Shown here: positions 45,584 to 56,724 of the stretch, piece by piece
How positions within the stretch are numbered: the first letter of the stretch is position 1
How the letters are laid out: each line of letters opens with the position of its first letter
NCBI GenBank assembly: GCA_963580285.1
Contig: OY757026.1
Span: forward strand, 42,638,931-42,702,930
DNA from: Lucinisca nassula
Lineage: Eukaryota > Mollusca > Bivalvia > Lucinida > Lucinidae
DNA: 64,000 nucleotides
Direction of reading: 5' to 3'
Notes under the pieces: generated by a model
What the model saw: the letters and a program-made list of their open reading frames with translations, nothing else
Databases searched by the model: none
Told to the model about the DNA's origin: nothing
Made by a program: the position numbers and the translations under genes

Positions 45584-46367
45584 TACAAGAAATCAGGCAT
45601 CTCGCCCTGTTATTTGCCTGCTCAAGGGCATGCCAAAAACATAGATCGGAGAGCACTATTAAAGATCCTTTTCTGATATATACATGTATTTGGGCATTTT
45701 TGGGTGGGTTGTTTGTCAGCTGACTCAATATTAGTAAGTGCAGTAGCTTTATGTTGTTGATATCCAAGTGACTATCACTGAATTGTACAAAATCCAGGTA
45801 GCGGTTATTTATAGCCATGCTAATCTTGTAGTTGTGACATCAGAGTGGACTGGAATAAATATTATGATGGTTATCTGTGAAACCTTTACTGGACGTGTAT
45901 TAACTGTTTCAGATTTTTATACATTATCATTCTGACTTGTTACTTTTAATATCGTCATAATTATTCATGCCGTTTAAACCATTAACCGACTGACGCTTAT
46001 GACCCACCAAGAGGGTTGACGCGTCGTTAAACACGAAATCATCATCATCATTTACTGGACGTGTTGGGTTAGGCAAATCATGTAGACCCAGATCAGAGGT
46101 TGCAGAATGCGGCATCTGATCAGGGTCTACACTGTTTGCTTCACAAAATACCTGAATAAAGGGTTAAAGGAAACCATCCTAGTCACTTCCCAGTCTTCAC
46201 TCAGACAATTCACTCACCAATTTGATTAATGTTGTTAGGTAGATTCTATAAATGATGCAGTGCTTGACTATAACCATGTGATGATGATGATGATATTTAA
46301 CAACGCGTCAACCCTCTTTGTGGGTCATAAGCATCAAGCAGTTAATGATAAAAGGGTATGTAGAATT
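45584..46367. other. Intergenic with minor repeats
   Basis: A minus-strand copy of the ACGCGTCAACC repeat at about 45935-46050, a GTAGACCCAGATCAGA hairpin at 46081-46135, and another partial ACGCGTCAACC copy at 46285-46345. No gene. Confidence 0.45.
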
Positions 46368-47097
46368 GCACGACCCGCAGAAAAAGCGACCGACTGAAGT
46401 CGGTTGATTTTCTAAGAGTGCCCTAAAATCACCGTGTCATTCTGTCCGTCTGACAGATTGGAATATTTAAATAATTTTTGGCATACTGATAGATATCAAT
46501 GAGATCTAACCAATGAACTTGCCAAATATTACATTCCATTTAGTATAGCCTCCCTGAGGCGAAAAATGTGAAAACTTTCGAACTGCTTCTCCTCGGAAAC
46601 CGTTGGGCCGATTGAAGTCAAATTTCATATGGAGCCTCTATGGGATGGGTAAAACCATAATTTGCTCATGGGGTCCAGGTCACATGACCAAAATGGCCGC
46701 CAAGCAATATATGGTAAAAACCCTTCAAAAATAGTCTTCTCCAGAACCACATGGCAGATTTCCACGAAACTTGATAAATAGCATCTGGGACGTAGGCCCA
46801 TCATAAAGTGCTAAAATGGTGACCCTGGGTTGACCTTGACATTCTTTGTGCCTAGGTCAAACTTTGACACATATGCTTTTGTATTGGAAAAGTAAGAATG
46901 CATTTTATCCTGCAAACGATTTAGAATACAGTACTAAATGATAAGATATATTTTTGCTCCTTACGATAGGGCGCATTTATTGGGGGAACCGTTTTAGATC
47001 CAGGTCACATGACCAAAATGGCCGCCATACCCATATATGGTAACACTCATAAAGCTAAAAGCATCTGGCGGGTCGTGCACTTCAGTTGAAGCACTGG
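46368..47097 (+). mobile_element. R7-family Helentron-like element
   Basis: 5' motif TGCACGACCCGC (46368-46379) recurs inverted as GCGGGTCGTGCA at 47068-47079, immediately followed by the hairpin CTTCAGTTGAAG (47080-47091) and CACTGGT. This is the clearest asymmetric inverted pair in the window. A 5' foldback CGACTGAAGTCG lies at about 46389. The body carries the segment GGTCCAGGTCACATGACCAA and ATGGCCGCCA, shared with family R3. Confidence 0.75.
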
Positions 47098-47108
47098 TTA
47101 TGAGGATA

Positions 47109-47331
47109 TAACCATTGTATACTAGTGGACTTTTCCATTTATATATGTTGGACAAGTCCATTTGTCATATAAGGAGTGTCAGGCCTATTTTTCGTTTTGA
47201 TCCTTTTTGTGACGAAAAATTCTGTTAGCAAATAGTGAAGGCCCTGATCAGATGCCACGTTCTGCCGCATCTGATCTGGGTCTGCACTGTTTGCCAAGGT
47301 ACCCTTTTAGGGTTTCCCCGCACACAATGGG
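47109..47331. mobile_element. P4-family MITE, degenerate ends
   Basis: CCATTGTATACTAGTGGACT ... CCGCACACAATGGG, aligned to 30077-30561 without the SINE. Central hairpin GGCCCTGATCAGATGCCACG with a partly complementary arm. Confidence 0.6.
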
Positions 47332-47804
47332 TTTAAAGTAAAACAGTTAGAATGATAATGTATAAAAATCTGAGAAAATTAGATCTTATGAAAAAAGTCC
47401 AACTTCTTTTAAGAATAAGATGATATTATCAACAGGTACATCTTGAAACCATTGTTGCAAACCATGTGATGATAAAAGCACTGACAGCGCTGGTAGCTGC
47501 CCCCGCCCGTCGGAGCTAGGAAAAACAACTCAGTAAACAATATTTAGGTCATATGGAATGGGACATTTACCGAAAAACACTTTTTCTGGGCAGCCTTTTA
47601 CAGAAGTATAAACCTTTGACAACAGCCTTTCTTGAATCAGTGGTAGGGAAAGGATTATAATGACCCAAGAAAAGATTTCATGACCACATTATGATAACCC
47701 ACACATGCGACATTGTTTGTTTGTTTGATTTGAGGTTTAACATCCCGGTCAACACTGTAAAGGACACCCATGCGACATAGTGCATTTTTTCACATCTCAA
47801 AAGT

Positions 47805-48025
47805 GGCTTACTTTTTTGATGAAAATCCGCAATATTTTTCTTATTTTTACTGCAAACTTAGGTTGTGGGTGCTCGTTAGAACCGCCTCATTGAGGTGGTT
47901 CTTACGAGTACCCACAACCTATGTCTTGGAGCAGAAATAAGAAAAATAACGAATTCCTGTAAACCCCAGTTTTCTCTATTTAAAATGGGGTTATTGGGGG
48001 TGTTCATTTCAAGGACTTGTTCACA
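47805..48025. mobile_element. Foldback element family Q
   Basis: GTGGGTGCTCGTTAGAACCG / CGAGTACCCACAACC core with TTTTTCTTATTTTTACTGC-type arms and the C-rich segment ending in GGACTTGTTCA. Confidence 0.6.
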
Positions 48026-48339
48026 TGATGAAACTTCACAAAGAATGTTGCCGATCCGGCGGGTATTGACCCACTACTTCCAGGACAGTGTTGTAAAACA
48101 GTTTTCTCAGTTTGTTATTAGTTTCAGATTCAAAGTTGTTATATTGTGTTGATGTAGCAGATGGCCGGTGTTTTTACGATATAGAAAATTGCTAGATTGT
48201 TCAAGTTTGAGAACATGTTACGACACCAAGCAAAACTACATAGAAGATTGCATTTATTTTTTGTTTTCTTATTAGGTTTGATGCGTCATTACGATAACAC
48301 ACTCATTAACTCAAATGCCATCCTTCGTATCACTAGAAC

Positions 48340-48625
48340 TAACCATTACGATAACACACCCGTGCGACATAGTCTATTTTTCACATCTCCAAAATTGCTA
48401 CTTTTCCGATGAAAATCCTTGATATTTTTCTTATGAATGCTCAAAACATAGGTCGAGGGTGCTCGTTAGAACCGCCTCAGTGAGGCGGTTCTAACGAGTA
48501 CCCACAACCTATGACTTTGGGCAGAACTAAGAAAAATAATGTATACCCCCGTAAACCCCAGTTTTCTCTATATAAAGTGGGGTTTAGGGGGCGTCTTCAT
48601 TTTACGGACTTGTTCACGTGATGCC
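48340..48625. mobile_element. Foldback element family Q
   Basis: Begins ACGATAACACACCCGTGCGA. The core palindrome at 48457-48503 (GTGCTCGTTAGAACCGCCTC and complement) is perfect except for one position. Confidence 0.65.
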
Positions 48626-48683
48626 TTTTCAGATGAAAATATTTTATATTTCTACCGTCTCGAAGATATAGATTGGGCTGCAT

Positions 48684-48945
48684 GGTGCTTCAAAGCAGAG
48701 CTGAAACCCACCGCACATAAGTACTGGTAAACCCCTTAGAGGTCTAAGGCAGCCCAGGCAAATTGGTGCAATTTGGACCCTCCATGCCTATAAACCCTGT
48801 TGGTTTCACTGAGACCGGCAGGGCTTTGAGATGTGATTAAATCTTAGTGCCGAGTAAAGGTCCCACAAAGTTGGAAGCAACATCTCCAAAATAGCCAAAG
48901 TAGTGTTGATTGGTTACATTAAACCTCAATGCAAACAAACAAATT
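48684..48945 (+). mobile_element. SINE2 copy, plus orientation
   Basis: CAGAGCTGAAACCCACCGCA ... TAAATCTTAGTGCCGAGTAA ... ACATTAAACCTCAATGCAAA with a CAAACAAAC tail. Confidence 0.6.
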
Positions 48946-49107
48946 TTACATTTCACTCATTTCTAGTCAAAATATTGCCTCAATGAGGCTGTTCTAATAA
49001 GTACCCACCATCTGTTTTTGAGCAAAACCAAGGAAAATAAAGAGTACCCCGTAAAACCCACTTTATATAAGGTGGGGTAATGGAGGTCTTCATTCCATGG
49101 ACTTATT

Positions 49108-49390
49108 ATTTGTTTGTTTGTTTGATTTAAGGTTTACACGTCCCTGTCAACACTGTTTAGGTCATTTTGGAGACGTTGCTGGGACTTTTACCCGACATTG
49201 AGATGAAATGACATCTAAAACCCCGTCGCCCAATAGGGTTTATAAGCATGGACGGGCTGACTCGCGACACTTTGCCTAGGCAGGCTTAGAAGCGGTTTAC
49301 AAGTATTCATGTGTGGTTGGTTTCAGCTCTGCGTGGAAGCATCATGCAGCCCATCTATTTCTTCAAGCCCCAATGGGTGAGGGCCATAGC
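49108..49390 (-). mobile_element. SINE2 copy
   Basis: Tail complement GTTTGTTTGTTTGATTTAAGG at the left, head complement CCCAATGGGTGAGGGCC at the right; moderately diverged. Confidence 0.65.
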
Positions 49391-49899
49391 AAATAGTGCA
49401 GGCCCTGATCAGATGCTGTATTCTGTGGTGTCTGATCTGGGCCTACACTGTTTGCCAAGGTGGCCCTTTAGGGGTTTCCTGCATGCAATGGGTTAACCCA
49501 TATTGTACTCAATGGAATCTTCCTAATTACATAGCAGATATCCATCTCAAAAGCTAGGGTTGTCAGGCTCAGTTATTTTTGAAATTTATTTAGAAATTGG
49601 TTAAACATTCTGCAAACAGTGAAGGCCCTGATCACCTGCACTGTTTGCCAATGACCCATTTAGACGTTTCCCCCGGGGTGCATTTAAAATGGATTAATCC
49701 TTATCCCACTGCATAAATTAAGCCACTCCCATTGCTGATTATCAACCAATCAAATTACTTGACATAATATACTTGGTCAATTCAGAAACTGCATGTCAAG
49801 CAGTGTAGATCCTGATCAGATGGCTTCTTTAGAAAACATCTGGTCTGGATCTACACTGTTTGCAAAGGTAGGGGTTGTCGTGAACAGCAGCAACAAGGG
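49391..49899. mobile_element. Chain of three MITE segments meeting at TTAA sites
   Basis: 49391-49492 is the right half of a P4-like element ending GCATGCAATGGG. TTAA follows at 49493-49496. 49497-49693 (CCCATATTGTACTCAATGG ... TTTAAAATGGA) is a P2/P4-like element. TTAA follows at 49694-49697. 49698-49899 (TCCTTATCCCACTGC ... CAACAAGGG) is an inverted P1 copy. TTAA closes the chain at 49900-49903. Confidence 0.7.
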
Positions 49900-50059
49900 T
49901 TAAGGGATAAAATATGGAAGAATGACGTACAAGAGACACTTTTCACTCCATTTCAAGGGCTACACTTGATGGGAGCAAATTCTTCCCTTTAAGCATACCC
50001 CTCACAGCAGATGACTGAACAGGGAAAATATGCCTAGAAAAATTATGGTCAAACTGGGG

Positions 50060-50230
50060 CTTTCTGGGATATACATTGTTTTTCTTATTTCTGCTCAAAA
50101 ACATTACTACTAGATTGTGTGTACTCATTAGAACCACCTCACAGAGGCTATGAGGTGGTTCTGACGAGTTCCCACAATCTATGTTTTGAGCAGAAATATG
50201 AACACTAGCAGAATTTTTTATCTGAAAATT
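50060..50230. mobile_element. Foldback element family Q, core only
   Basis: GTGTACTCATTAGAACCACCTC with complementary arm GAGGTGGTTCTGACGAG, and matching TTTTCTTATTTCTGCTC arms. Confidence 0.55.
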
Positions 50231-50238
50231 TTCATTTT

Positions 50239-50906
50239 TATGTCCCCGGTAGCGATAGCAGGGACATATTGTTTTTGCCCTGTCTGTTTGTTGGTTGGTT
50301 GGTTTGTTTGTTGGTTTGTACGTGGACAACTTTAATGTTGGTCATAAATTTTGCACAGTTGGAGGTAGAGTTTTCCTATTTGGCATGAAGGTTCCTTATG
50401 ACAAGAGCTTCACTATGCATGCAAAAAATTTGACCTGTGACCTTGACTTGGTCTTTGACCTACTTAAAAGAAAAAAATAACATTGGTCATAACTTTTGAA
50501 CCGCTTGAGATACAGCCTTCATATTTGGCATGTATTTTCCTTGTGACAAAAGCTTTACATTCATGCAAAAAAATTGACCTGTGACCTTGACCTTTGACCT
50601 ACTTAAAATAAAAAATAACATTTTGGTCATAACTTTTGAACCGTTTGAGATACAGCCTTCAATCATGCAAAAAATTTTGACCTGTGACCTTGACTTACTT
50701 AAAAGAAAAAAATAACTAACATTTTGGTCATAAATTTCGAACCCACTGGGATAGGGCCTTCATATTTGGCATGTAAGGTCCTTGTGCCAACATCTTCCCA
50801 TTCAAACCAAAAACCTTGACCTGTGACCTTGACATTGAACTGTGACCAACTTTGAAAAAAATTACCATGCCCAGGGACATGTTCATGTTTCACAAACACA
50901 TCTCGT
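50239..50906 (+). mobile_element. R6-family Helentron-like element
   Basis: 5' TATGTCCCCGGTAGCGATAG with foldback to GGGACATA. Roughly four tandem units follow (GACCTGTGACCTTGAC, TTGGTCATAACTTTTGAACC, TTCATATTTGGCATG). The inverted motif CCAGGGACAT at 50871-50880 is followed by the small hairpin TGTTT-CAC-AAACA and CTCGTT. Same layout as R1, R4, R5 and R7. The (TTGG/TTTG)n leader replaces the GTCC leader. Confidence 0.65.
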
Positions 50907-51266
50907 TTGGTGGTAAAAATTATCAATATGTATTTGAAAAGGTGTCTTTTAGTAATGGTAGTCTCCAAAATCATCCCCACTCTAAATCCCTTTAGTGGCC
51001 CTAAAAGTTCAGATCCCAGGGCAGCCATATAACTTTCATTGAAAAATTTGATAAACATTCACCAATTTTACAGGCCTTTCAAGACTATTTCACTTATTTT
51101 GAGCTTATCATTGATCAGAAGCGGGCAAAAACCAGAGTACCCTGAGCCACTGACCTTTTGTTGTCATTTCATCTCAGTGCCGGGTGAAGTCCAACAAAAA
51201 TGGTAGCAATGTCTCAAAATGACCTAAATAGTGTAAACAGGGATGTAAAACCTCAGTTCAAACAAA

Positions 51267-52090
51267 TCTTCTTCCTTATTTATGGCAGGGGTCCATTTCA
51301 AAATTTAGGGGTGTCAGGTTGTGTTTTCTTCAAAATTTATATGGAAAATGACTGAACTTTTAGCAAAGAGTGCAGGCCCTGTTCAGGTGCCGTGATCTGC
51401 GGCATCTTATCTCGGCCTGCACTGTTTGCCAGGGTACCCGTTTTGGGGTTTCCAGTACAGGTAGTTTCATCTTTAAAATTTATTTGCAAAATGGCTAGAG
51501 TTGTTGCAAATAGAGCAGGCCCTGATCAGACACCATAGAATGTCTGATCTGGGCCTGCAGTATTTACTAGTATCCTGTTTGGGGGTTTACCATACGAAAT
51601 GGGCTTAGAGACAGCCCTCTTACCCACTAGGCCCCAGAGGCCAGTTGTGATGAGTCTGTCCTGATATGATCCCAACAGTGTTGATTGGGCTCGTAACCTT
51701 TTTTGTACCAAATAGAATCTTCCTCCTTATAGATAGTAGGAGTCCATTTAAAAAATTAGGGGTGTCTGGTTGTGTTTTCTTCAAAATTTATATGGAAAAT
51801 GACTGAACTTTTCGCCAACAGTGGCGGCCCTGATCAGACGCCGCATTCTGCGGCGTCTGATCAAGGCCTTCACTGTTTGCCAGGGTACCCGTTTTTGGGT
51901 TTCCAGTACAGGTTGTTTCATCTTTAAAATTTTATTTGCAAAATGGCTAGAGTTGTTGCAAATAGAGCAGGCCCTGATCAGACACCATAGAATGTCTGAT
52001 CTGGGCCTGCAGTTTTTGCTAGTATCACAATACGAAATGGGCTTAGAGACAGTCACCACAGAGGCCAGTTGTGTGATGAGTCTGTCCTCC
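51267..52090. repeat. Tandem duplication (offset 451 bp), each copy holding two hairpin MITE segments
   Basis: Segments starting CAAATCTTCTTCCTTATTTA (51267) and AATAGAATCTTCCTCCTTAT (51712) run in parallel for about 370 bp. Each has a P2-type hairpin (GCCCTGATCAGACGCCGC type) and then a second hairpin (CAGACACCATAGAATGTCTG). The second copy has a perfect outer palindrome, the first is degraded. A partial SINE2 fragment (plus) lies upstream at 51148-51265. Confidence 0.65.
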
Positions 52091-52618
52091 TCATAAGGTC
52101 TCCAACAAGCTGCCCAGTCCTTGTTTTACAATATGCCTCTTGTTACAAGATCCAGTAGCTGACCACTCGAAGACAATGTTTTACCATGTTGATGATGTTT
52201 TTCTCTTAATTATTATGACAGAACAAGAAAATTGACATCATTCTGTCATGAAGACATCTAAATACTGTGTGGATTTCTTTAAGAGAGGAGAGATAAAAAT
52301 AACAGCTGGGAGAGAGCTTTGCATAGTGAATTGTATTGGTATTTAGGTTCTGTGTTTTCAGAGTTTAATATATTGTACAAATTAAATTGGATGAATACAA
52401 CTTTTATATGTGATAAAAGAAGAAAAAAAAACTGTCCTTTGTTCAAAGGTCATATGTTGAAATCTTAGCTTTGACGTTACTTAACTGTTAAAGCACAACA
52501 AGAATTTCTGGAGCAGACCAGAGTATTTTTTATTGGTTCTGTTTTTCTCAGAATAATCAGACTTGAACTGCCTGCAGTTGAGTCACATGAAATGTCAAGC
52601 CTGATTTTCTGAGAGATG
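52091..52618. other. No recognisable feature
   Basis: AT-rich sequence with no ORF or hairpin of note. Confidence 0.4.
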
Positions 52619-52883
52619 CATTATGAAAACACGCCTATACAAATACATTGCAAATTTTATCACCGAGAAAACCCCGAAAATTTTAAGATGAAAGATATTT
52701 TTCTTATTTCTGCTCAAATAAGACTGTGGGTACATGTTAGAACTGCCTCATCGAGGCAGTTCTAACAAGTACCCACAGTCTATATTTCAGAGCAGAAATA
52801 AGAAAAATAAGGTTTACCCCTGTAAACTCCCGTTTTACTGTATTAAAGTGGGGTTCAAACTGTATAGGCGTGTTTTCGTGATG
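52619..52883. mobile_element. Foldback element family Q, complete copy
   Basis: 265 bp with 20-bp termini ATTATGAAAACACGCCTATA and TATAGGCGTGTTTTCGTGAT. Centre GTGGGTACATGTTAGAACTG / CAGTTCTAACAAGTACCCAC with longer arms TTTTTCTTATTTCTGCTC. Best reference for the family. Confidence 0.75.
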
Positions 52884-53509
52884 GTTTGAAAATTGGGATC
52901 TGCAAAATTTAATGTTGTGATTGGCAGTTTGAGTGTTAAGTCGGAATGATGTAAAACTTATGAAAAAACATGGAAATGTTATTAATTAGATACAATATAA
53001 ATAACGCTAATGGAGCATGATTTATCGGGAATTTGATCAAATATCAAACATTTATTGATCTTTATATAGTTCCATTGGCTGCTGAAGTGTTAACTCCTGT
53101 AGACTTAATGTAGACATAATTAGATTTCGCGTGGAATTCGCTCTGAACAAAATTGTCAAAATGTAGTTTTCAAAGATTAAAAAACAAGGAAAAAAAATGT
53201 GGAATTAAAAATTGTGAATGTTCTATGGAATATTGGATTTAATGAAAGTGTTCAAGGTTTGGTGAAGAAAGATTTAAGTGATATTTGGTTGAATGGTAAA
53301 GAAAGCTAAATTCAATGAGCCTCTTAAAACTGTCATGAAATGGGTCTGTCATAGAAAATAAGAATACAGATAAAATAAAAAAAATGGTCATATATCAGTA
53401 GGCTATTAAAACATTTGTTAAGTAATAAATCAGGTGCCAACAATATAAAATAATAGTTACAAGTATTTTGAAAGAATAAATCAAATGAAACTAAAGCAAA
53501 TAGAATATA
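52884..53509. other. No recognisable feature
   Basis: AT-rich; short ORFs only. Nothing supported. Confidence 0.4.
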
Positions 53510-53800
53510 TTTACGATAACACACCCGTGCAACATAGTGGATTTTTCTCATTTCCAAAAAGAATAGCTTCTTTTCTGATGAAAATCTGTGATACTTTTCT
53601 TATTTATACTGCAAATGTAGGTTGTGGGTGCTCATTAGAACTGCCTCATTGAGGCACTGCTAATGAGTACCCACAAGCTATGCCTTGGAGCAAAAATAAG
53701 AAAAATAATGTGGACCCCCCACCCACTGTTAACCGCGGTTTCCTCTTTATGGAGTGGGGTTTACAGGGTGGGCTCTTCATTTCACAGACTTGTTCATGTG
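53510..53800. mobile_element. Foldback element family Q
   Basis: ACGATAACACACCCGTGCAA start, core GTGGGTGCTCATTAGAACTG with complement GAGGCACTGCTAATGAG, and a C-rich right segment ending GACTTGTTCATGTGATG. Confidence 0.6.
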
Positions 53801-53944
53801 ATGTAAATCTATTTTGTACTGAATCTATGGGTGTCCAAGTGTTATTTTTAGAAATTCATCTTGAAAATGGCTGGATTTTGTGCAAAAAGTGTAGACCCTG
53901 ACATAGGCCTGCCCTGTTTGCCAGTATAGCAGTGTCCAGATTAA

Positions 53945-54144
53945 CCCTTTTTGTACCAGATGGAATCTTCCCCCTTAGGTATAGCATTTCAGAATTTAGG
54001 GGTGACAGGTTTTGTTATCTTTAAATAGCTGGACTTTTTGCAAACAATGTAGGCCCTGATCAGATGCCACACTTTTACGGCATCTAATCTGGGCTTGCAC
54101 TGTTTGCCAGTATTCAGTTTTGGGGTTTCTGGTACCAAAATGGG
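53945..54144. mobile_element. piggyBac-like MITE, family P2
   Basis: 200 bp, termini CCCTTTTTGTACCAGA and TCTGGTACCAAAATGGG (inverted with one gap), flanked by TTAA at 53941-53944 and 54145-54148. Central GGCCCTGATCAGATGCCAC hairpin. Confidence 0.75.
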
Positions 54145-54145
54145 T

Positions 54146-54440
54146 TAATTGTTTTGTTTGTTTGATTTGAGGTTTAACAACCCCATCAACACTGTATAGG
54201 TCATTTTTGAGATGTTGCTTCCAATTTTGTGTGGACCTTTAACCCACATTGAGATGGAATGACATCTCAAGCCCTGTCTCCCAATGAAACCAATAGGGTA
54301 TAAAAGCATGGACGGTCAGACTCCCACCGCTTTGCCTGGGCAGGCGTAGATCCTCAGCGGTTTACCAGTACTCGTATGTGGTCGGTTTCAGCTCTGCATG
54401 CAGCCCATCTATTTCTTCAAACCCCTAAGGGTGGGGGCGG
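54146..54440 (-). mobile_element. SINE2 copy
   Basis: Starts at the right edge of the P2 element (TTGTTTTGTTTGTTTGATTTG) and ends CCCTAAGGGTGGGGGC; head, middle and tail recognisable. Confidence 0.65.
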
Positions 54441-54508
54441 TAAATGGGTCTCATTGTATGAACAGAATGTTGGTTAATTGTATGAACAGAATGTTTGACA
54501 AAGTGTTT

Positions 54509-55154
54509 TTTATGCCCCACCATTTTTGATTGGGAGCATATAGTATTACCCCTGTCCATATGTATGTCACATCCCATACATGTGTCCTTCCCATCAGTGT
54601 AGGTGGCAAAGGTGACTTGTATCTTGTATCACTGGTGCCTCCAACTGATATTACTTACAGTTTGGCAAGGCCTGTTGTCGTTGCAGCTGGTAAGGGTATA
54701 GTTCGAACAATTTGACATGAGACTGACCTTTTTGCAAGGAATAAATTAGTCAATGTTATTGCCTAATACGACGGCTTTCAGAACCTTCTTGTGGGTTTTC
54801 GGCAGCTCGTGAATTGCGACCAATTTACCGACATCTATGTATTGAATAACAATATCTCCATCTTCCGAAATACATGCATTCAGTGGGATGTGAAATTATG
54901 TTGATAGAGTTCACCCGTCTCAGGTCAATTTGTTTGAACTATAGAGGGGAGTACTTCCATTCATTTTCCTTTCTTCACTGTCGCTCTCTCTTTTATCTCC
55001 TCTACTATCTATTCTATCTCTTTTCTCCCTTCTCTGGAAGATGACACAAAATGATCCAGAAGGGTTGACTTGTCGTAAACACAAAACAATCAACCATTGT
55101 CTGTGTAAGAAAAATGGTTTCTATTCGATAACTTTGAAAGGGTGGCTGAGGAGA
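54509..55154. other. Possible head of another array element, then unassigned DNA
   Basis: TATGCCCCACCATTTTTGAT with foldback TTGGGAGCATA resembles the head layout of the R families, but no units or 3' end were found. From 54730 on nothing is recognisable. A 61-codon ORF at 54530-54715 has no support. Confidence 0.35.
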
Positions 55155-55229
55155 ATGGATGGATGGATGGATGGATGGATGGATGGATGGATGGATGGAT
55201 GGATGGATGTGGATGGATGGATGGATCAA
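55155..55229. repeat. (GGAT)n microsatellite
   Basis: About 18 GGAT units with one interruption (GATGTGGATGG near 55208). Confidence 0.9.
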
Positions 55230-55382
55230 CATTTATTCTGAGTAACATATAAGATTACAGTGTCTTTCATAAGAGAATGAATGAGAGAAACTGTCATGAG
55301 AAGTAACATAATTTTATGAGGTAACAGCTCATAAGAGTAAGCGGTGAGATAACAGTGACTTTCATAAGAGCGACATGTAAGT

Positions 55383-55630
55383 TTGCTTGTTTGAATTGAG
55401 GTTTAATGTCCCCGTCAACACGTTTACCCAACATTGAGATTAAATGACATCTCAAGCCAAATCGCCCAATGAAACCAAGGGTTTATAAGCATGGACGGGC
55501 CGCTTTACCTGGCCTGGCTTAGATTCTCTAAGCAGTTTACCAGTACTCGTGTGCAGTTGGTTTCAGCTCTGCGTGGAAGCATCATGCAGCCTATTTATTT
55601 CTTCAAGCTCCAACGGGTGGTGGCCGAGCA
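55383..55630 (-). mobile_element. SINE2 copy in the 33-bp minisatellite
   Basis: GTTTGAATTGAGGTTTAATG ... CCAACGGGTGGTGGCC; internally shortened. Confidence 0.6.
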
Positions 55631-55825
55631 ACATGTGAGAGAATAGTGTAGTTCATAAGAGTTACATATGAGATAACAATTTATTTCATAAGAGAAACAT
55701 ATGCGATAACGGTTTCTTTCATAAGAGTAACATACAAGATTCAGTTTCTTCCATAGGAGTAACATATGAGATAACATTTTCTTTCATAAGTGTATCTTAT
55801 AAGATAACAGTTTCTTTTTTAAGAG

Positions 55826-56130
55826 TATTTGTTTTTCTGATTTGAGGTTTAACATACCCGTCAACACTGTAAAGGTCATTTTGGAGACGTTGCTTCCAAT
55901 TTTGTGGGACTTTTACCCGACATTGAGATGAAATGACATCTCAAGCCCTGTCGCCCAATGAAACCAATAGAGTTTATAAGCATGGGCGGTCCGCCTCGCA
56001 CCGCGGTTCCTGGACAGGCTTAGATCCTCTAAGCGGTTTACCAGTACTAGCGTGCGGGCCAGATTCAGCTCTGCGTGGAAGCATCATGCAGCCCATATAT
56101 TTTTTCAAGCCCCTATTGGCGGGGGCCGTT
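55826..56130 (-). mobile_element. SINE2 copy in the 33-bp minisatellite
   Basis: Almost identical to the 29000-29298 copy (CCGCGGTTCCTGG, ACTAGCGTGCGGGCCAGATT), thus a young insertion or a source-related copy. Confidence 0.7.
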
Positions 56131-56724
56131 TCTAAGAGTAACAAATGAGATAACAGTATCTTTCATAAAAGAAACATATAAGACACCAGATTCTTTCATA
56201 AGAGTTTCATATAACAGTGGCTTCCATAAGAGTAACATATTAGAGAATGGTTTCTGCCATAAGAGTTACATATGAGATAACAGTATCTTCCATTAGAGTA
56301 ACATATGAGATAATAGTTTCTTTCATAAGAGTAACGTATGAGATACATGTAACAGTTTCTTTCCTAAGAGTAACATATGCGATAACAGTGTTTTTCATAA
56401 GAGTAGCATATAAGATAACAGTGTCTTCCATAAGAGTAACATTTGAGATAACAGTTTAATTCATAAGAGTAACATATAACAGTGTCTTCCATAAGAGTGA
56501 CATATGAGAGAATTGTATCTTCCATTCGAGTAACATATGAGATAACAGTGTCTTCCAAAAGAGTTATGTATGAGATAATGGTGTATTCAATTAGACTAAC
56601 ATGTAAGATAACAGTTTCTTTCAAATGAGTAACATGTAAGATAACAGTGTCTTCCATAAGTGTAACATATGAGATAACAGTTTCTCTCATTAATGTATGA
56701 GATAACAGTTTCTTTCCTAAGAGT

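Noticed and set aside
54530..54715. 61-codon ORF with a plausible-looking hydrophobic segment
   Set aside because: Too short, overlaps what looks like a repeat head, no supporting motif.
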